This document shows, piece after piece, positions 51,190 through 59,905 of a stretch of 64,000 bases of DNA. This DNA comes from Streptomyces sp. NBC_01465 (GTDB lineage: Bacteria; Actinomycetota; Actinomycetes; Streptomycetales; Streptomycetaceae). Position 1 is the stretch's first letter. Every line of letters starts with the position of its first letter. The stretch lies in NCBI RefSeq assembly GCF_036227325.1, contig NZ_CP109467.1, forward strand, positions 5,518,001-5,582,000, in the 5' to 3' direction. The notes under the pieces were generated by a model, which saw nothing but the letters and a program-made list of their open reading frames with translations, ran no database searches and had not been told where the DNA came from. Both the position numbers and the translations under genes were made by a program.

Positions 51190-52086
51190 ATGAATGACGA
51201 CGCAGACATCGGCGCTCACCTGCAGCGCACCAACGACCTCCTCACGCGCATGCTCGCCGAGGTCGCCAAGACCCCGTCCACGCACGCGATCTTCGTGGAC
51301 GCCGGATATGTGTATGCCGCGGGCGGCCTGCTGGTCACCGGGACCGAGGACCGCAGATCCTTCGACCTCGACGCGGAGGGCCTGATCGAGGCCTTCATCG
51401 ACAAGGCGCGGATCATCTTCGCGGACAGCAGGCTGCTGCGGGTGTACTGGTACGACGGCGCCCGGCGTCGCATCCACACCCCCGAGCAGCAGTCCATCGC
51501 CGAGCTCCCCGACGTGAAGGTGCGCCTGGGCAACCTCAACGCCAACAACCAGCAGAAGGGCGTCGACTCCCTGATCCGCACCGATCTGGAGTCCCTCGCC
51601 CGCCACCGCGCCATCTCCGACGCGGCCCTGGTCGGCGGCGACGAGGACCTCGTCTCCGCCGTCGAGGCGGCGCAGGGGTACGGGGCGCGGGTCCACCTCT
51701 GGGGGATCGAGGCCGCGGAGGGCATGCGCAACCAGGCCGAACCGCTGCTCTGGGAGGTCGACAGCCAGCGCACCTTCGACCTGGACTTCTGCAAGCCGTA
51801 CGTGACGCGGCGGCCGGTCACCACGTACGAGCAGGAGTCCACGCCGCTGCCCACCCGCGAGGACATCCGCTTCGTCGGCGCCCAGATCGCCGCGACGTGG
51901 CTCTCGGAGCGGGGGCGCGAGGCGCTGGCCGAGCTGCTGCCCAACCGCCCGTATCTGCCGGGCCCGGTGGACCAGGAGCTCCTGGTCGATGCGGAGCGGC
52001 TGCTCCAGCGGTCGCTCCGCGGGCACGGGGACCTGCGGCGGGCGCTGCGCGACGGCTTCTGGAACCACCTGCAGTCGCAGTACTAG
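51190..52086 (+). CDS. NYN domain (PIN-like) putative RNA-processing nuclease
   Basis: 298-aa soluble protein. The NYN domain (about residues 30-185) has acidic residues in AIFVDAGYVYAAGG, QKGVDSLIRTDLESLA and AALVGGDEDLVSAVEAAQGYGARVHLWG, the PIN-like metal-site pattern. A C-terminal helical part (about 220-298) may be an OST-HTH-like RNA-binding segment. Related eukaryotic and bacterial NYN proteins cut RNA. Promoter-like TTGTGC and GACAAT are 18 bp apart upstream. Its stop codon overlaps that of the convergent hydrolase gene (CTAG). Confidence 0.85.
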   Translation: MNDDADIGAHLQRTNDLLTRMLAEVAKTPSTHAIFVDAGYVYAAGGLLVTGTEDRRSFDLDAEGLIEAFIDKARIIFADSRLLRVYWYDGARRRIHTPEQQSIAELPDVKVRLGNLNANNQQKGVDSLIRTDLESLARHRAISDAALVGGDEDLVSAVEAAQGYGARVHLWGIEAAEGMRNQAEPLLWEVDSQRTFDLDFCKPYVTRRPVTTYEQESTPLPTREDIRFVGAQIAATWLSERGREALAELLPNRPYLPGPVDQELLVDAERLLQRSLRGHGDLRRALRDGFWNHLQSQY

Positions 52087-52934
52087 ACGCCCTCGTACTG
52101 GATGCCCTCCCAGAAGGCGGCGAGCGCGGCCGAGGTCTCGGCGGGCCGGTCGGTGTTGGGGGAGTGCTCGGCGCCCCGGATCACGGTGCGCCGGGCACCG
52201 AGGCGCTCCGCCATCGCGTCGAGGAGCGGCACGGGCCAGGTGTCGTCGCGCTCGCCCGAGACGACGTGGAGCGGGAGGGGCACGGCGGCGAGCTCGTCGG
52301 TGCGGTCCGGTTCGGTGGCCAACTGGCGGCCGGTGGCGATGAGTTGGGCCGGACGGTGGAGCATCCAGCGCCGCCGCATGTCGGTGTCGTCGGACTCCCT
52401 CTCGGCGGGCGGGTCCATGGCACGCATCGCCTCCCAGACCTGCTCCATGCCCATCACCGCGAGCGCGTCGCTGAGCAGCTTGATCTTCTGCTGCTGTTCG
52501 GCGGTGACCTGGGCCGGACCGGAGGACATGAGGGTGAGCGAGGCGAAGGGGGAGGGGTCGAGGAGCACGGCGGCCCGGGCGATCTGGCCGCCGAGGGAGT
52601 GACCGACGAGGTGCACGGGGGTATCGAGGGCGCAGGCCTGGGCGATGACGTCCCTGGCCAACTCGGCCTGCGCGTAAGCCTCTTGGGCGTCGGTCCCCTC
52701 GGACTCGTACTGCCCGCGACCGTCGACGGCAACGGTACGGAACCCGGCACCGGCCAGAGGCTCCAGCATCGCGATGAAGTCCTCCTTGCTGCCGGTGTAC
52801 CCGGGGAGGAGGAGGGCGGTGCCACGGGTGTGCCGGGCGGGGCTGGTGTCCAGGACGGCGAACGGTCCCCGCGAGGTCAGGAGGGGGTAGGCACGGGTGC
52901 GGGCGGGCGGGGCGAAGGTGGGCGGCCGACTCAT
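52083..52934 (-). CDS. Alpha/beta hydrolase
   Basis: 283-aa cytoplasmic hydrolase. The oxyanion segment is ALLLPGYTGSKEDF, the nucleophile elbow GHSLGG (Ser about residue 119), the acid probably in SGERDD and the His in GAEHSPNTDRP. Substrate unknown. TAGCCT ends 6 nt before the ATG and no ribosome-binding site is visible, a leaderless pattern. Confidence 0.88.
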   Translation of the reverse strand: MSRPPTFAPPARTRAYPLLTSRGPFAVLDTSPARHTRGTALLLPGYTGSKEDFIAMLEPLAGAGFRTVAVDGRGQYESEGTDAQEAYAQAELARDVIAQACALDTPVHLVGHSLGGQIARAAVLLDPSPFASLTLMSSGPAQVTAEQQQKIKLLSDALAVMGMEQVWEAMRAMDPPAERESDDTDMRRRWMLHRPAQLIATGRQLATEPDRTDELAAVPLPLHVVSGERDDTWPVPLLDAMAERLGARRTVIRGAEHSPNTDRPAETSAALAAFWEGIQYEGV

Positions 52935-52964
52935 ACGACGAGGCTAACCGGGGTGGGGGAAACG

Positions 52965-53004
52965 CGAAGCGGCCCGGGTCCCCTCGGGGATCCGGGCCGC
53001 TTCG
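52965..53004 (-). terminator. Terminator after the DEAD-box helicase gene
   Basis: A perfect 13-bp outer stem CGAAGCGGCCCGG/CCGGGCCGCTTCG with a further inner stem TCCCC/GGGGA and a 2-base centre. It lies between the helicase stop (minus) and the hydrolase start. Confidence 0.88.
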
Positions 53005-53010
53005 TGCAGG

Positions 53011-54813
53011 TCAGCTCTCGGGCTGCGTGGCCTTCGGGGCTCGCGTCCGGCGCCTACGCGGCTTGGCCTCCGCGTCGGCCTCGGCCGCCTCGGGGGTCGC
53101 CTCCGCCGTCACCTTCGGCTTGGCCGCCGCGCGCTTGCGCTTCGGCTTCGGCTCGGGCTCGACCAGGGGGGCCATCTGGAAGTCCGGCTCGTCGGCGACC
53201 TCGGGCTTCGCGACCCGCGTACGACGCTTCGGCTTGACCTCCGGCTCGGCCTCGACGACCGGCGCCGGCGTCACGACAGCCGCCTCGGCGACCGCGTCCG
53301 CGACAGCGACGCGCGTACGGCGACGGCGCCGCGGCGTGCGCGGCTCCTCCGCAGCGGCCTCTTCGGCGACGGGTGCGGGCGCAGGCGCGGCGACAGCGGT
53401 CTCGGCCGTCTCGCTGCCCAGCGGGGCGCCATTGCGCGTGCGCCGACGCTGCCGCGGCGTACGCGGCGCGCGCTCCTCCCGCTCACGTACCGGAGCGGCC
53501 GCGGCGGGCGCGGACTTGCGTCCACGGCCACCCGTCTCGCCCAGGTCCTCGAGCTCCTCAGCACCCAGACCCGCACGCGTGCGCTCCGCCCGCGGCAGAA
53601 CACCCTTCGTACCGGCCGGAATGCCCAGCAGTTCGTAGAGGTGCTCGGAGGTGGAGTACGTCTCCTCCGGCTCGTCGAACGGCAGGTCCAGCGCCTTGTT
53701 GATCAGCTTCCAGCGCGGGATGTCGTCCCAGTCGACGAGCGTGATCGCCGTACCCGACTTGCCCGCGCGGCCGGTGCGGCCGATGCGGTGCAGGTACGTC
53801 TTCTCGTCCTCGGGGGACTGGTAGTTGATGACGTGCGTCACGTCGTCGACGTCGATACCGCGCGCGGCGACGTCGGTGCAGACCAGCACGTCGATCTTGC
53901 CGTTGCGGAAGGCGCGCAGGGCCTGCTCGCGCGCACCCTGGCCGAGGTCGCCGTGGACGGCGCCCGAGGAGAAGCCACGGGTGGCCAGCTGCTCGGCGAT
54001 GTCCGCGGCGGTCCGCTTCGTACGGCAGAAGATCATCGCGAGCCCGCGGCCGTCGGCCTGCAGGATGCGCGAGACCAGTTCCGGCTTGTCCATCGAGTGG
54101 GCGCGGAAGATGTGCTGCGTGATGTTGGCGACGGTCTGGCCCTCGCCGTCGGGCGAGGTCGCCCGGATGTGCGTCGGCTGCGACATGTAGCGGCGCGCGA
54201 GGCCGATGACCGCACCCGGCATGGTTGCCGAGAAGAGCATCGTCTGGCGGCGCGGCGGCAGCATGTTCATGATGCGCTCGACGTCGGGCAGGAAGCCCAG
54301 GTCCAGCATCTCGTCGGCCTCGTCGAGGACGAGCGCGCGGATGTGACCGAGGTTGAGCTTCTTCTGGCCCGCCAGGTCGAGCAGTCGGCCCGGGGTGCCG
54401 ACGATGATGTCGACGCCCTTCTTCAGGGCCTCGACCTGCGGCTCGTACGCCCGGCCGCCGTAGATCGCGAGAACGCGGACGTTACGGACCTTGCCGGCGG
54501 TCTGCAGGTCGTTGGTGACCTGCTGGCACAGCTCACGGGTGGGGACGACGACGAGCGCCTGCGGGGCGTCGGTCAGCTTCTCCGGCGCGGCACGGCCGGC
54601 CTCGACGTCGGCGGGGACGGTGACGCGCTCGAGCAGCGGCAGACCGAAACCGAGCGTCTTGCCGGTGCCGGTCTTGGCCTGGCCGATGACGTCGGATCCG
54701 GAGAGCGCGACGGGGAGCGTCATCTCCTGGATGGGAAAGGGGGACACAATGCCGACGGCCTCAAGGGCTTCGGCGGTCTCGGGGAGAATCCCGAGGTCTC
54801 GGAACGTAGTCAG
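53011..54813 (-). CDS. DEAD-box ATP-dependent RNA helicase, CTG start
   Basis: 600-aa RNA helicase. The motifs are Q motif (FRDLGI...SPFPIQ), I AKTGTGKT, Ia PTRELCQQ, II VLDEADEMLDLGF, III SATMP, IV MIFCRTK, V VCTDVAARGIDV and VI HRIGRTGRAG. The tail of about 200 residues is basic and Ala/Pro-rich with RRRRRTR-type clusters, probably RNA-binding. An in-frame GTG at 54747 would remove the aromatic part of the Q motif. Upstream to the in-frame TGA there is no ATG, GTG or TTG. CTG at 54813 has AGAGG at 7 nt and gives LTTFRDLGILPET. The leader is long and structured. Confidence 0.9.
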   Translation of the reverse strand: MTTFRDLGILPETAEALEAVGIVSPFPIQEMTLPVALSGSDVIGQAKTGTGKTLGFGLPLLERVTVPADVEAGRAAPEKLTDAPQALVVVPTRELCQQVTNDLQTAGKVRNVRVLAIYGGRAYEPQVEALKKGVDIIVGTPGRLLDLAGQKKLNLGHIRALVLDEADEMLDLGFLPDVERIMNMLPPRRQTMLFSATMPGAVIGLARRYMSQPTHIRATSPDGEGQTVANITQHIFRAHSMDKPELVSRILQADGRGLAMIFCRTKRTAADIAEQLATRGFSSGAVHGDLGQGAREQALRAFRNGKIDVLVCTDVAARGIDVDDVTHVINYQSPEDEKTYLHRIGRTGRAGKSGTAITLVDWDDIPRWKLINKALDLPFDEPEETYSTSEHLYELLGIPAGTKGVLPRAERTRAGLGAEELEDLGETGGRGRKSAPAAAAPVREREERAPRTPRQRRRTRNGAPLGSETAETAVAAPAPAPVAEEAAAEEPRTPRRRRRTRVAVADAVAEAAVVTPAPVVEAEPEVKPKRRTRVAKPEVADEPDFQMAPLVEPEPKPKRKRAAAKPKVTAEATPEAAEADAEAKPRRRRTRAPKATQPES

Positions 54814-55146
54814 GGTGCTGCCTCTTCTGTGAGACGCGGCCCAAGGCGAACGATGGGGGTCGTACCGTGCCGATCAGCGCGGGACCACTGCCTTCGCTCA
54901 AGCGCTCGTGCCGCTGAGGGGGCCCCTCACATCGGAAAAAGTGAGGGCGGTCGGGTGGAGCCGATCGGGCCACCGACCGGGCATCCTCATTCGGATGACC
55001 TGCCAAACGTTCAGAACATTCGACAGGCGCATTACCACTGTACCCCGGAATCGCGCATGTGTGTTGGGTGAATTGAAGTAGAGGCCGTGGTCACAGTGGC
55101 CGACCGACCCCTTACGCAATGCCGCAACCGGGCTATTGTGCGCTCC
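54814..55146. other. Helicase leader and divergent promoter region
   Basis: This 333-bp region holds the 5' leader of the helicase (minus). It has a stem CCCTCAC/GTGAGGG (54924-54930 and 54941-54947) and an overlapping dyad TGAGGGG-G-CCCCTCA (54915-54929), which compete for the same strand. Further out is a hairpin of the type CGGTCGG...CCGACCG (54947-54980). On the plus strand TATTGT at 55134 is a -10 box for the ferritin-like gene. Confidence 0.5.
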
Positions 55147-55893
55147 ATGGAGACGCCTGACAACGCCAAAACCGCCACCGACGAAGCCCCTGCCCCGACC
55201 GGCATCGCAGCCCAGGACTGGGAGACGGCTGGAGCCGATCCCAAGTACCGCGCCGCCGTCGTGGACCTGCTCGGTGCGCTCGCGTACGGGGAGCTGGCGG
55301 CCTTCGAGCGGCTCGCCGAGGACGCCAAGCTCGCGCCGACGCTCGGTGACAAGGCGGCGCTGGCGAAGATGGCCTCGGCCGAGTTCCACCACTTCGAGCG
55401 ACTGGCCGACCGGCTCACCGCGATCGACGCCGACCCGACCGCCTCGATGGACCCCTTCGCCCAGGCCCTGGACGACTTCCACCGCCAGACCGCTCCGTCG
55501 GACTGGCTGGAGGGCCTGGTCAAGGCGTACGTCGGCGACTCGATCGCCAGTGACTTCTACCGCGAGGTCGCGGCCCGCCTGGACACCGACACCCGCCAGC
55601 TGGTGCTCGCGGTCCTCGACGACACGGGCCACGGCAACTTCGCGGTGGAGAAGGTCCGCGCCGCGATCGAGGCCGACCCCCGCGTCGGCGGCCGGCTCGC
55701 GCTCTGGGCCCGACGCCTGATGGGCGAGGCCCTGAGCCAGGCCCAGCGCGTGGTCGCGGACCGCGACGCACTGTCGACGATGCTGGTCGGCGGGGTGGCG
55801 GACGGCTTCGATCTGGCTGAGGTGGGCCGGATGTTCTCGCGCATCACGGAAGCCCACACCAAGCGCATGGCTGCGCTGGGGCTGGCTGCCTAG
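55147..55893 (+). CDS. Ferritin-like fold protein (MiaE-like)
   Basis: 248-aa protein. The first conserved block (AYGELAAFERLAEDAKLAPTLGDKAALAKMASAEFHHFERLADRL) holds the E and E-x-x-H pairs of a diiron four-helix bundle. A second helix pair follows (VKAYVGDSIASDFYREVAARLD, DDTGHGNFAVEKVRAAI). It is related to tRNA hydroxylase MiaE-type and other ferritin-like proteins; activity unproven. Leaderless start: TATTGT ends 7 nt before the ATG. Shares the CTAG stop overlap with the convergent small membrane protein gene. Confidence 0.85.
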   Translation: METPDNAKTATDEAPAPTGIAAQDWETAGADPKYRAAVVDLLGALAYGELAAFERLAEDAKLAPTLGDKAALAKMASAEFHHFERLADRLTAIDADPTASMDPFAQALDDFHRQTAPSDWLEGLVKAYVGDSIASDFYREVAARLDTDTRQLVLAVLDDTGHGNFAVEKVRAAIEADPRVGGRLALWARRLMGEALSQAQRVVADRDALSTMLVGGVADGFDLAEVGRMFSRITEAHTKRMAALGLAA

Positions 55894-56168
55894 GCAGCTG
55901 ATCGGCGGAGGCGGCCCGTCGGGCGTAGCAGCAGGGACAGCAGGACCACGGCCACGACCACCGCTCCGAGCAGGGTCGCCACCACTCCCGCGGCGCTGCT
56001 GGGGCCGATCGTCGAGTGGGTCAGGAAGGCGCCGAACAGGGCGCCGACCGGGCCGGTCACCAGGACCGTACGCCGTGAGGGGAGCCGGTCCGACAGTCGG
56101 TGCGCGGCGGCCCAGGACAGGGCGAATCCCAGGAGAACGGAGCCGAGGGCTTCCCAGAACATGCTCAT
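55890..56168 (-). CDS. Small membrane protein (92 aa)
   Basis: 92-aa protein with three predicted helices (MFWEALGSVLLGFALSWAAA, VLVTGPVGALFGAFLTH, AAGVVATLLGAVVVAVVLLSLLL), Gly-rich like GlsB/YeaQ-type transglycosylase-associated proteins. That family assignment is tentative. ATG preceded by GGGAGGGA. Unlinked single gene; a perfect palindromic terminator of the next gene lies upstream. Confidence 0.78.
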   Translation of the reverse strand: MSMFWEALGSVLLGFALSWAAAHRLSDRLPSRRTVLVTGPVGALFGAFLTHSTIGPSSAAGVVATLLGAVVVAVVLLSLLLRPTGRLRRSAA

Positions 56169-56253
56169 GTGGTCCCTCCCGCGAAGCCTGGCAAATCGGT
56201 CGAGGCGGTACTACCCGCCGCTCGCGGAATGCAACCCTCCCCGTACGCACGAC

Positions 56254-56285
56254 AACGGCCCGGCGGTGATCACCGCCGGGCCGTT
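56254..56285 (-). terminator. 32-bp perfect palindrome after DUF3107 gene
   Basis: The 16-nt arm (AACGGCCCGGCGGTGA) is followed directly by its reverse complement. It would form a long hairpin just downstream of the minus-strand DUF3107 stop, a strong terminator for that strand and for any plus-strand readthrough. Confidence 0.85.
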
Positions 56286-56303
56286 CCGTTGTGCTGAGTG
56301 GCG

Positions 56304-56531
56304 TTACAGGGCGCCGAATCCGACCCGTCGCTGGGCGGGCTCGCCGAGCTCCACGTACGCGATCCGGTCGGCCGGAATCAGGACCTTGCGGCCCTTGTCG
56401 TCCGAGAGGCTGAGCAGCTGTGCCTTGCCGGCCAGCGCCTCCGCTACCGCGCGCTCGACCTCCTCGGCCGACTGCCCGCTCTCCAGAACGATCTCCCGGG
56501 GCGCGTGCTGCACGCCGATCTTGACCTCCAC
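56304..56531 (-). CDS. DUF3107 protein
   Basis: 75-aa protein of the actinobacterial DUF3107 family (MEVKIGVQHAPREIVLESGQ... ending RRVGFGAL). It is cytoplasmic and has no known activity. It lies 134 bp downstream of the TetR gene, the usual arrangement I remember in actinobacteria. Strong downstream hairpin. Confidence 0.88.
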   Translation of the reverse strand: MEVKIGVQHAPREIVLESGQSAEEVERAVAEALAGKAQLLSLSDDKGRKVLIPADRIAYVELGEPAQRRVGFGAL

Positions 56532-56664
56532 GGCTTTGTCCCTCCGACGGTCCTGCGGTGCGCGGCCAGCCGCGCTGTACGGATCACCACATTAGCCCGG
56601 TGAGGGGACGGCCACGGCGCTGGTCGAACACGCCCGCAGCGAACAAGCCCTTCCGGGAGGAAGG

Positions 56665-57306
56665 TCAGTGCCCCTCGGCCCCGTGCAGCGGGAATCCCGC
56701 GATGCCGCGCCAGGCCAGCGAGGTGAGCAGCTGTACGGCGTTGTCGCGCGGGATGGTGGACTCGCTGGAGAGCCAGTAGCGGGCGACCACCTGCGAGACG
56801 CCGCCGAGACCCACCGCGAGGAGCATCGACTCCTCCTTGGAGAGGCCCGTGTCGCCCGCGATGACGTCCGAGATCGCCTCGGCGCACTGCAGCGACACCC
56901 GGTCCACGCGCTCGCGCACGGCGGGCTCGTTCGTCAGGTCGGACTCGAAGACGAGGCGGAAGGCGCCGCCCTCGTCCTGTACGTACGCGAAGTACGCGTC
57001 CATCGTCGCGGCCACGCGCAGCTTGTTGTCCGTGGTCGAGGCCAGCGCCGTGCGGACCGCCTGGAGGAGCGACTCGCAGTGCTGGTCGAGCAGGGCCAGA
57101 TAGAGGTCCAGCTTCCCCGGGAAGTGCTGGTAGAGCACGGGCTTGCTGACGCCGGCCCGTTCGGCGATGTCGTCCATCGCGGCCGCGTGGTACCCCTGCG
57201 CGACAAAAACCTCCTGGGCGGCCCCGAGGAGCTGGTTGCGTCGGGCTCGGCGCGGCAGGCGCGTGCCCCGCGGGCGCGCTGCCTCTGTCTGCTCGATGGC
57301 TGTCAC
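56665..57306 (-). CDS. TetR family transcriptional regulator
   Basis: 213-aa repressor. The N-terminal helix-turn-helix is RNQLLGAAQEVFVAQGYHAAAMDDIAERAGVSKPVLYQHFPGKLDLYLALL. The C-terminal ligand domain contains RLVFESDLTNEPAVRERVDRV. GTG at 57306 has GGGAGG at 4-5 nt and decides the start over an in-frame ATG. Target unknown. It is conserved next to DUF3107 in actinobacteria, so the two may be linked functionally. Confidence 0.9.
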   Translation of the reverse strand: MTAIEQTEAARPRGTRLPRRARRNQLLGAAQEVFVAQGYHAAAMDDIAERAGVSKPVLYQHFPGKLDLYLALLDQHCESLLQAVRTALASTTDNKLRVAATMDAYFAYVQDEGGAFRLVFESDLTNEPAVRERVDRVSLQCAEAISDVIAGDTGLSKEESMLLAVGLGGVSQVVARYWLSSESTIPRDNAVQLLTSLAWRGIAGFPLHGAEGH

Positions 57307-57453
57307 GCCGCCTCCCAATGAATAGCTGTACCAAGCAAAGCTCTGACGTCGCGCCGCCATCGTACTTTTGAGTAACCGTGCTGTGCGCGGTGCGGACGCA
57401 GAATTTCACGGACCGGACAGCCTGTGAAGGTCCCACCGCTGTTCAGCCACACG

Positions 57454-57630
57454 TCAGCTGCGGTAATCGTCCTCGTCGAGCGGGACCACGCGCGTCTGTT
57501 CGGTCGCGTCCGCCTCGTTGACGACGGCCGGATCGATGGAGGTCAGGGGGTCGTCGTCCTGCGGAGTGAGATCGGCCTGCTGTTCGGCGGTGTCCGCAGG
57601 GTCCGCCTCTTCGTAGGGCTCGGTGGGCAT
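57454..57630 (-). CDS. Small acidic hypothetical protein
   Basis: 58-aa, highly acidic (PTEPYEEADPADTAEQQ, ends VVPLDEDDYRS). No structure or family is recognisable. The ATG at 57630 is preceded by a purine-rich GAGGGAAGGCGAG. Third-position GC is high, supporting a gene. Confidence 0.6.
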   Translation of the reverse strand: MPTEPYEEADPADTAEQQADLTPQDDDPLTSIDPAVVNEADATEQTRVVPLDEDDYRS

Positions 57631-57752
57631 GGACTCGCCTTCCCTCGGGAGCACTCTCCCCATCGAGCCTAGGAGCGCCGGTCCCGCGCCGCCAGGCAGC
57701 CTGTGACTGCGAACACACGAACCACTGCGTGATCGTCTCGTAACATCGCCTT

Positions 57753-58709
57753 ATGTCTTCGACCGAGCTGCCGGGAATCGCCACGTCCGTGGCACCCAAG
57801 GTGAGCGCCGTCCGCATCGCCGAGGGGGAGACGCTGCGGACCGTGTCGCTCCCCGGACTGACGCTGAACGTCCGCTCCAGGGCCGGGACGCGGACCGGCC
57901 TGGAGCCCGCACTGTTCGTGCACGGGCTCGGCGGGTCCTCGCAGAACTGGTCGGCGCTGATGCCGCTGGTCGACGATCTCGTCGACGGCGAGGCGCTGGA
58001 CCTGCCCGGATTCGGGGACTCCCCGCCGCCGGACACCGGCGACTACTCGGTCACCGGGCACGCGCGCGCCGTCATCCGCCACCTCGACGCGAGCGGGCGC
58101 GGCCCCGTGCACCTGGTGGGGAACTCGCTCGGCGGGGCGGTCTCGACGCGGGTCGCCGCCGTGCGGCCCGATCTCGTACGGACCCTGACCCTGATCTCGC
58201 CGGCCCTGCCCGAGCTGCGCGCCCAGCGCACCGCGTGGCCGACCGCGCTGGTCGCGGTGCCCGGCGTCGCCGGGATGTTCGCGAAGATGACGAAGGACTG
58301 GACGGCGGAGCAGCGCACCCGCGGAGTGATGGCACTCTGTTACGGGGACCCGGCGCGGGTCTCCGACGAGGGACTGCGCAACGCGGTCGACGAGATGGAG
58401 CGCAGGCTTCAACTCCCGTATTTCTGGGACGCGATGACGCGTTCCGCGCGGGGGATCGTGGATGCGTACACGCTGGGCGGCCAGCACGGACTGTGGCGGC
58501 AGGCGGAGCGGGTGCTGGCGCCGACGCTGCTCGTGTACGGCGGCAGGGACCAGCTCGTCTCGTACCGTATGGCGAGCAGGGCCGCGAAGACGTTCCGGGG
58601 GTCGCGCCTGCTGTCACTGCCCGACGCCGGGCACGTGGCGATGATGGAGTACCCCGAGACGGTCGCGACGGCCTTCCGGGAATTGCTGAACGACTGCAGT
58701 AGGAGCTGA
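57753..58709 (+). CDS. Alpha/beta hydrolase
   Basis: 318-aa hydrolase. The motifs are PALFVHGLGGSSQNW (oxyanion), VHLVGNSLGGAVS (GNSLGG nucleophile elbow), VYGGRDQLV (acid) and PDAGHVAMMEYPE (His). It resembles meta-cleavage and haloperoxidase-like hydrolases; substrate unknown. TAACAT ends 6 nt before the ATG, a leaderless pattern. The DUF3152 gene follows 8 bp later, so they are co-transcribed. Confidence 0.88.
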   Translation: MSSTELPGIATSVAPKVSAVRIAEGETLRTVSLPGLTLNVRSRAGTRTGLEPALFVHGLGGSSQNWSALMPLVDDLVDGEALDLPGFGDSPPPDTGDYSVTGHARAVIRHLDASGRGPVHLVGNSLGGAVSTRVAAVRPDLVRTLTLISPALPELRAQRTAWPTALVAVPGVAGMFAKMTKDWTAEQRTRGVMALCYGDPARVSDEGLRNAVDEMERRLQLPYFWDAMTRSARGIVDAYTLGGQHGLWRQAERVLAPTLLVYGGRDQLVSYRMASRAAKTFRGSRLLSLPDAGHVAMMEYPETVATAFRELLNDCSRS

Positions 58710-58717
58710 TCCCGGGC

Positions 58718-59884
58718 GTGGGACGTCATAGCCGCCGAGGCACCACCGGCACCGCCGACACCGGGCCCATACCCGTCGGCGACAGACCGGCGGTGCAGGC
58801 CGAACCGGGGACCGGCCGTCGCAGGAGGACCGCCGAGGAGACCCACGGTCAGGTGCGCGGGGGGCATCCCGAGCACCGTGAGTGGGGCGCCGCGCCGATG
58901 CCGCAGCGGTACGGCGACTGGCAGGGCGGTCCGGGCGGGCAGCAGTCGCGGCCGCCTCGTGTGCCGGGGCCGCGGCAGGAGTTCGTGCAGGCCTTCGAGG
59001 AGACCGCCGGGGCCGCGTGGACCGCGCCGGAGCGCGAGTTCGAACCGATCGTTCCGCCCGCGGAGCCGGAGACCGCCAAGAGCGGCAAGGGGCGGGCCTT
59101 CACCGGGATCGCCGCCGCCGCGGTGACCACCGTGCTCGCCGTGGTCGTCGCCGGGCAGGTCGCCTCGGGCGGCGGCTCGTCGCACACCGACGCCCAGTCC
59201 TCGGGGACGGGCCGGGGCGACAGTTCCGCGGCCTCGCGCGGGGAGCACCGTTCGACGCCGTCGACGCTGGTCGCTCCCGTCCTCACGTACGACCAGAAGA
59301 TGGCCAAGCAGTACCCGCTGGACGCGAAGCTGACGGCGTCCGGGGAGTTCGCGACGGTGCCGGGGTCGGCGAAGGCGCCGGGGAGCGGGCGAAAGTACCG
59401 CTACCGGATCGATGTCGAGAAGGGGCTCGGGCTCGACGGCGCGCTATTCGCCGATGCCGTCCAGAAGACCCTGAACGACAACCGGAGTTGGGCGCACAAC
59501 GGGGCCAAGACATTTGAGCGGATATCCACGGGCACGCCTGATTTCGTGATCACTCTGGCCAGTCCGGGAACCACTGCGAAATGGTGTCTGAAATCCGGCC
59601 TCGACACGTCCGAGGAGAATGTGTCGTGCGATTCCGCGTCCACCGAGCGCGTCATGATCAATGCGTATCGCTGGGCGCAGGGTTCCGAGACGTACGGCGC
59701 CGACAAAATGTTCATGTACCGGCAAATGCTCATCAATCATGAAGTCGGTCACCGGCTCGGGCACTCGCATGTGACCTGCACCACTCCGGGTGCGCTGGCG
59801 CCCGTGATGCAGCAGCAGACCAAGTCGCTGGACATCAACGGAATCAAGTGCAGGCCCAACCCCTGGGTATATCCGGCCAGTTGA
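58718..59884 (+). CDS. DUF3152 membrane-anchored putative zinc metalloprotease
   Basis: 388-aa protein. A cytoplasmic N-terminus of about 125 residues precedes one helix (FTGIAAAAVTTVLAVVVAGQV). The extracytoplasmic domain has the metalloprotease motif INHEVGHRLGHSHVTC (HExxH with a third His 6 residues later) and cysteines in KWCLKSGLDTSEENVSC and INGIKC that may form disulfides. This matches DUF3152, predicted to be a peptidase. GTG start with AGGAG 12 nt upstream. Base composition drops near its end, around 59510-59900. Confidence 0.88.
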   Translation: MGRHSRRGTTGTADTGPIPVGDRPAVQAEPGTGRRRRTAEETHGQVRGGHPEHREWGAAPMPQRYGDWQGGPGGQQSRPPRVPGPRQEFVQAFEETAGAAWTAPEREFEPIVPPAEPETAKSGKGRAFTGIAAAAVTTVLAVVVAGQVASGGGSSHTDAQSSGTGRGDSSAASRGEHRSTPSTLVAPVLTYDQKMAKQYPLDAKLTASGEFATVPGSAKAPGSGRKYRYRIDVEKGLGLDGALFADAVQKTLNDNRSWAHNGAKTFERISTGTPDFVITLASPGTTAKWCLKSGLDTSEENVSCDSASTERVMINAYRWAQGSETYGADKMFMYRQMLINHEVGHRLGHSHVTCTTPGALAPVMQQQTKSLDINGIKCRPNPWVYPAS

Positions 59885-59905
59885 GGTGAGCTGTCGGGCG
59901 GGCGC

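Noticed and set aside
53027..53640. Plus-strand ORF opposite the helicase tail
   Set aside because: Mirror of the low-complexity Arg/Ala/Pro-rich tail; no start signal.
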